64,000 bases of DNA from Hanleya hanleyi. Lineage: Eukaryota > Mollusca > Polyplacophora > Lepidopleurida > Hanleyidae. Made by a program: the position numbers and the translations under genes. Numbering within the stretch: the stretch's first letter is position 1; each line of letters starts with the position of its first letter. Shown piece by piece: positions 59,260-64,000 of the stretch. The stretch lies in contig JAVTVY010020412.1 of assembly GCA_036873755.1 (NCBI GenBank), positions 17,718-81,717 of the forward strand, in the 5' to 3' direction. A model generated the notes under the pieces. It searched no databases and was not told the DNA's origin. It was given only the letters and a program-made list of their open reading frames with translations.

Positions 59260-59495
59260 ATGGATATGACCTTGAACTGATCACGTGACCTCCCCGTGAG
59301 GGAAAAAACCCAGAACCAAGTCAGTACATGCATCCCATAGTCCAAGGTCACGCGGAAAAACCCCAGAACCAAGTCAGTACATGCATCCCATAGTCCCAGG
59401 TCACGCCCGATTCACGCAGACCGGGAGTGACGTCATACACCTGCGCACAACCGGGATGGAAAAAACCCAGAACCAAGTCAGTACATGCAACCACA
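59260..59495 (-). promoter_or_regulatory. Terminal CRE/ETS repeats of element 2 (right, inverted)
   Basis: Reverse complement of the left block 40,535-40,800. It contains three cccagaaccaagtcagtaca words and gaccgggagtgacgtcata, with TGACGTCA at 59,428-59,435. It establishes the long terminal inverted repeat. Confidence 0.65.
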
Positions 59496-59885
59496 CACGA
59501 CACAAAAAACGGCCGCCATCTTGGACCCATCCATCTTGGTCCCACCTCCTACCACACACGACACAAAAACTGGCCGCCACCTCACTCCATCCCATTGGTC
59601 CATTAGGGGCTCTCCTAGCTCCAAAAAGGCTATTTTCATACCCTTTTGGCCGCCGCGCATGCGCAGAATCACCCTAATTCAACCCCACACCCAGTCCATC
59701 AGATGCCCCTTCACCTAAGCTTCACTTTGATACCTCACTCGACCCCATCGGACCATTTTATCTAGGGACTACTTTTTCTCCGCGGAAGCTTTTTCCCCGA
59801 GACCGAATCACCGCCAAAATCACGGCCAAACCGCATCACCGCGCATGAATACATTTTTTTTGCCGGAACTTTTTTTTCTGCCGGA

Positions 59886-60860
59886 ACTATGCACTCATTG
59901 ACACCGGTGTCAATGAGTGCACTAACGACACAAATCCACACACGACACAAAAACTGGCCGCCATCTTGGACCCACACCATCTTCGTCCACCTCCTATCAC
60001 ACACGACACAAAAACTGGCCGCCATTTTGAACCCACACCATAAAGGACACAAAAACGGGCCGCCATCTTGGTCCCACCACGGTCGCCCAAACATTGTAGC
60101 GATCGGGTTGCAACATTGTTGCAATTCTATAAAGGACACAAAAACTGGCCGCCATCTTGGACCCACACCATCTTCATCCCACCTCCTATCACACACGACA
60201 CAAAAACTGGCCGCCATCTTGGACCCACACCATCTTCGTCCACCTCCTATCACACACGACACAAAAACTGGCCGCCATCTTGGACCCACACCAAAAAGGA
60301 CACAAATACTGGCCGCCATTTTGAACCCACCCCACTCACTATAGGCCACGGAACTATGCACTCATTGACACCGGTGTCAATGAGTGCACTAACGACACAA
60401 ATCCACACACGACACAAAAACTGGCCGCCATCTTGGACCCACACCATCTTCGTCCACCTCCTATCACACACGACACAAAAACTGGCCGCCATTTTGAACC
60501 CACACCATAAAGGACACAAAAACTGGCCGCCATTTTGAACCCACACCATAAAGGACACAAAAACGGGCGGCAATCTGGGTCCCACCACGGTCGCCCAAAC
60601 ATTGTAGCGATCGGGTTGCAACATTGTTGCAATTCTATAAAGGACACAAAAACTGGCCGCCATCTTGGACCCACACCATCTTCATCCCACCTCCTATCAC
60701 ACACGACACAAAAACTGGCCGCCATCTTGGACCCACACCATCTTCGTCCACCTCCTATCACACACGACACAAAAACTGGCCGCCATCTTGGACCCACACC
60801 AAAAAGGACACAAATACTGGCCGCCATTTTGAACCCACCCCACTCACTATAGGCCACGCC
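59886..60860. repeat. Two ~467-bp direct repeats with YY1-like sites and a perfect palindrome
   Basis: 59,887-60,353 is repeated from 60,354, with a ~35-bp extra block in the second copy. Each begins with a perfect 32-bp palindrome (half site tgcactcattgacacc at 59,890-59,921 and 60,357-60,388). Multiple aaactggccgccatcttggacccacacc units follow, whose complement contains AAGATGGCGGCC. Long frames through here on both strands are repeat artefacts. Confidence 0.85.
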
Positions 60861-60869
60861 TCCTCATCA

Positions 60870-60981
60870 CGCATGCGCACCCCCCAATACCCCCCCAAAA
60901 CAGGTCGCTGTGACGTAAAAACAGGCTCTCGCGCATGCGCAGTGGGGGGTTTTAGCCCTTATTTACGCTTTACCTACTACT
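60870..60981 (-). repeat. Right terminus of element 2
   Basis: The inverted block matching 39,716-39,815 contains gcgcatgcgc twice, the cccccaatacccccc complement of the left ggtattgggg word, and the final ATTTACGC...TACTACT. Confidence 0.75.
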
Positions 60982-62160
60982 AACACTGTAAAGATTAATA
61001 ATCTCGTTAAGTTTGGCGTAAACAAGTGGAGAATATAAACTTAACAGTGCATTCTCTCTCTGACGGGGTAAAGCGATATCCCGCTTTCGTCCAACAAAAT
61101 GCACGTCTGTGTATCATTTGAAAGGAAATGAAATGGCATTAACTTATTGTTTATGTAGAAATCTCTGTTATTGTTTCTTTTTTGTTATTTAGCTGGGACG
61201 ATGAATGCGTGGGCCATAAATGTTAATTCTTATTTTCTCATCGGAAGTTTCGTGTGCAACCTTTAACAGTCGGGTGGTAACGAATAAAGAGCATATACAA
61301 TTGGAGTATTTGTCATTCTCTGTAAGGGGCTAATTGATCTTTTGAGTTTCTGTGTATATTTTGGTTAGGCGGTTGTAACAAGACAAGCCAAAGAGACAAC
61401 TTGTCTGTCCGAGCACTGCATGTTGCCCCGATTATGACCTCGACTCGCCCGTGTGTCTGAATTTATACGAAGCTGTATTCATTTGAAATGTTACGTTCAA
61501 CCGTTTTACTGACCGTTCTGAAAGAGGAGGCGGCCTTCGCAATTTGCACACACCAACGTTTTATGAATTCTGATAATATATTTATCTTTGGGGAAACTTT
61601 TGGTAATGAAGATTATTCGTAGTCTCAACCGAATGTTCACAAGACGGCCGAGTTTCCTTGGAGCGCAAACAAAAAATAATAGATAATCATTTACAGCATT
61701 CTTATTGAAGTCAAATATTCTATATATTTTTTTAATTTCTTAGCCAGTAATTTAAACTGTAGGATAGATGGTGCATCCCCGACATCAAAACCAACATTTC
61801 AAATGTGTTAATGTATACTTCCTGTCGAACAGTATAACGGATGTTATATTGTCAGCAAGAAAACAACTGTAAAGATTAATAATCTCGTTAAGTTTGGCGT
61901 AAACAAGTGGAGAATATAAACATAACAGTGCATTCTCTCTCGGACGGGGTAAAGCGATATCCCGCTTTCGTCCAACAAAATGCGCGTCTGTGTCTCATTT
62001 GAAAAGAAATGAAATGGCAGAGTGGAAGACGGCCGAGTTTCCTTGGGGCGCAAACAAAAAATAATAGATAATCATTTACAGCATTCTTATTGAAGTCAAA
62101 TATTCTATATATTTGTTTAATTACTTAGCCAGTAATTTAAACTGTAGAATAGATTGTGTT
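60982..62160 (+). repeat. Host flank with partial direct duplication
   Basis: 60,988-61,135 (gtaaagattaataatctcgt... to gaaatgaaatggca) recurs at 61,868-62,018. 61,645-61,775 (acggccgagtttccttgg...) recurs at 62,027-62,160. The second copy lacks the ~510 bp lying between these segments in the first. No gene supported; AT-rich intergenic sequence. Confidence 0.7.
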
Positions 62161-62701
62161 CTTGCCGTACATCGCTAGAGGGGAACTCTTTGAAAACAAT
62201 TCAGTGTTAAGCATTGAAGGCTGTTAGCGCGCAATCTGCCAACGGGGAGCCTTTGTTTACCGCCGACATGCTCACAATGGTTCAGTGGTTTGACCGGACT
62301 ATATTCAACCGGCGCGTGGCGGCAGCGGTCACATCATGGGGGGTGTAATAAGTCTTGGTGATTAGGCCAGCACGTTGGCGCGCTAACAGCGCGTAAACAC
62401 TGTTCACTAATTGGAAGTTTAAGCTGATCTGAAGTGTATATACGTCACCGAGAACTTTCCAGAGAATATCGTCATACACGATGCAATAAACAACTGCCTG
62501 GAACATTCCAGAGCTGTCCTGATCACACTAGCAATTGCTAGAATATTCTTCACAGCACTAGTGTTTCTTCACAGCACTAGCACTACAATCTCAAACATTC
62601 TGTGTCAAAAATAGAATACACTTAGTGCAGAATGATGTCATTGTCTTAGGATAAACATGTTGACAAAGTACTGATGCCCTGGGCCACACAGTACTGTATC
62701 T

Positions 62702-63133
62702 ATACAGCCAAACTTTCACCGGCCATTTCCAGCTGGTTACCGTCATCAGCCAGTACTGTGCAGTCCACAACTGAATGTAACTGGCAGGAAAGGTCCCCTT
62801 ACAGTACTGTGCATTTTAAAATGAACCAGTAACTGGGTGCTTACTGGCAGGTACTGTTCAGTTACCAGACGGTACTGCACGGTTACCGTCTGGTTACTGG
62901 CAGGCTAGTCACCTGCTGGTTACCTGTAGCTTCCGACCAGTTACCATACAGTAACTATCTGGTAACCATCCAGCTGCCAACTGAATGGTACTGTCCAATC
63001 GCCCACTGGATGGTAACCAGCGGATGCTAACCGTGCGGTTACTGCACAGTAAACCTGCTGGTAACAGGACCTTTCCTGCCAGTACTGTTCAGTTGTGAAC
63101 CGCACAGTACTGGCCGGTGAATATTTTGCTGTG
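62702..63133. mobile_element. Small foldback/MITE-like element
   Basis: The ends are inverted: acagccaaactttcaccggcc at the left matches ggccggtgaatattttgctgt at the right. Inner words cacaactgaa/ttcagttgtg and ctggcaggaaaggtcc/ggacctttcctgccag are also inverted. The interior is filled with ggttactg/cagtaacc short repeats. It is non-coding. The region 62,160-62,700 shows nothing recognisable. Confidence 0.6.
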
Positions 63134-63289
63134 TACACAACAAACAAACTGTACTACAACTGAGAAAACAAAGGAGAGCCAAAGTGCAGCACCATAAAAC
63201 CTCCTCCCTCAAAGAAGAGAAAATTGACCGAAGTCAAGTTTTCTTTACGAGCCTGGTAGGTGGTTAGGGAATTCATATACAGTAAGAGC

Positions 63290-64000
63290 ATTACATTTAT
63301 ACTCTTGACAATGCATCTGCAATTATATTATTTCTACCGGCAATGTCCAATTTTCAAACCATATGACTGTAACATCAGCCTCCAGCGAAAAAATCTCTGA
63401 CTCTTAGTTATAAATTTCTCCAAGAACACATGGACCACACAAATTTGATTTTCTTTTCAGAAGACTGGTCAGAGGGGTAACAAGTTCACTGAAATCATCT
63501 ACAAACTTCCTACAGAAACCATCATTCCCAGAAATCTAAGTAACTCCCTTTTTAGAACTGGGAGCCTTGACCCACCACATGACCCAGATAGGCGACATAT
63601 ATCTGATAAAACTCACTTTTCTGCAGATTTATCACCAGATTTGTGTGGGCAAGTGAGTCAAATAACTGCCTAAGATGTTTTAGATGGTCATCCCACGTGT
63701 CACTATACACCAATACATCATCGATATATGCAACAGAATAATCCAATCCGGTTATGACCTGATTAATTAAGCGTTGATATCTGGCCGTCTCCTTTTACAT
63801 CCCAAAGGGCATGACCTTGCACTGGTATAAAGTAGCCGGTGTTGCAAATGCAGATATTTCTTTAGCCCTGTCAGACAATTGTACCTGTCAGTAGCCTTTT
63901 AACAAGTTTACCTTGGTCAAATAGGCAGCCTGATCGACCCTATCAATACATCCCATCAATACAACCAATATTAGAAATTGGATAGAAATCAGTGCGTGTC
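63290..64000 (-). pseudogene. Ty3/gypsy retrotransposon polymerase remnant
   Basis: On the minus strand, the reverse transcriptase active site AYIDDVLVYSD lies at ~63,700-63,735, followed by HLRQLFDSLAHTNLVINLQKSEF and YLGHVVGQG. Upstream (63,750-63,960) VNLLKGY, LSDRAKEISAF and VMPFGM are recognisable, with a nonsense codon and frame changes. Downstream, pieces of the connection/RNase H region (FVDDFSELVTPLTSLLKRK) and an NI.ADALSRV-like end near 63,300 are in shifted frames. It is a decayed host retroelement continuing past the window edge. Confidence 0.85.

Larger units (their letters stand above)
39715..60981 (+). mobile_element. Polinton/Maverick element 2 (adintovirus-like), ~21.3 kb with internal tandem duplication
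   Basis: The left end AGTAGTATACAATACGTAAAT at 39,715 is matched by the inverted right end ATTTACGCTTTACCTACTACT at 60,961-60,981. The termini also share an inverted block (ggcggtattggggcgtgtgcgcatgcg against the 60,870-60,900 complement) and many copies of a CAAGATGGCGGCC word. The gene set is integrase, ATPase, core proteins, penton, pVI-like, MCP and protease. Polymerase B is absent and ~6.18 kb is duplicated. Flanking six-base words (gacgaa and aacact) do not match, so no target duplication remains. Defects in integrase, one PC4-like gene and some copies of virion genes suggest a recently inactivated element. Confidence 0.88.

Noticed and set aside
39715..60981. Free adenovirus or herpesvirus genome
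   Set aside because: The integrase-chromodomain, short A32-like ATPase, MCP/penton type and terminal repeats match Polintons. The ends join satellite and host DNA rather than forming a free genome.
59762..60983. Long frames (up to ~199 codons) rich in KMAASFCV or HLGPTPSS
   Set aside because: They follow the right-terminal direct repeats (ggccgccatcttgg units). No start context and no homology signal.
61844..63147. Small frames in the host flank (60-75 codons)
   Set aside because: They lie within AT-rich duplicated sequence or the foldback element. No homology or coding signal.

Overview
This window is eukaryotic DNA, most likely from an invertebrate animal and plausibly a marine one. The species cannot be named from sequence alone. 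Evidence for an animal host: two diverged Polinton/Maverick-type (adintovirus-like) elements, a Ty3/gypsy polymerase remnant, a tRNA-derived SINE-like repeat, AATAAA polyadenylation signals, TATA boxes about 35-65 bp before start codons, and a long satellite array. There are no bacterial-style operons, ribosome binding sites or rRNA genes.

Layout. (1) 1-84 is one satellite monomer in inverted orientation. (2) 85-15,490 is Polinton element 1. It starts with the terminal motif AGTAGTAT and control repeats, followed by a CARD-PC4 gene, a minus-strand acidic gene, a SINE-like repeat and a 2.2-kb foldback insertion. Then come a PC4-like module gene, integrase, a membrane/Pro-Thr-rich gene, packaging ATPase, two virion-type genes, penton, a pVI-like gene, major capsid protein, adenain-type protease and a convergent protein-primed DNA polymerase B. 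Most of these genes are damaged, and polymerase B is cut off by satellite DNA. (3) 15,491-39,714 is a satellite array of ~180-bp monomers carrying GC-rich inverted arms. It is interrupted at 18,698-21,295 by a second, internally deleted copy of the element 1 capsid-protease module. (4) 39,715-60,981 is Polinton element 2, a different lineage, bounded by AGTAGTAT... and its inverted counterpart. Its long complex termini contain a YY1-like minisatellite, CRE/ETS motifs and palindromes. Its genes are tail-anchored membrane protein, two PC4-like module genes, integrase-chromodomain, mucin-like membrane protein, ATPase, core-type proteins, penton, pVI-like, MCP and protease. The penton-to-protease module plus ~3.2 kb of downstream DNA is tandemly duplicated (unit ~6.18 kb), and no polymerase B is present. 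(5) 60,982-64,000 is host DNA with a partial direct duplication, a ~430-bp foldback element and a decayed Ty3/gypsy reverse transcriptase on the minus strand.

How the genes fit together. Integrase (DDE core plus chromodomain) would insert the DNA. Protein-primed polymerase B would replicate it. The double-jelly-roll MCP and single-jelly-roll penton would form the shell, the FtsK/HerA-type ATPase would package DNA, and the adenain-type protease would mature the particle. The basic and hydrophobic small proteins look like core or membrane-active virion components. The left-end genes (CARD, PC4-like modules, membrane proteins) look like accessory and host-interaction functions. Gene expression appears to be one promoter per gene, with several TATA boxes overlapping the stop codon of the upstream gene.

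Most notable points: a CARD domain fused to a PC4-type domain in a Polinton; an expanded family of PC4-like modules, fused in one element and split in the other; two independent duplications of the capsid module that both begin just upstream of the penton start codon; a decayed tRNA-Leu-like gene with a T-run terminator between protease and polymerase; and host transcription factor motifs (YY1-, CRE-, ETS-like) concentrated in the element ends.
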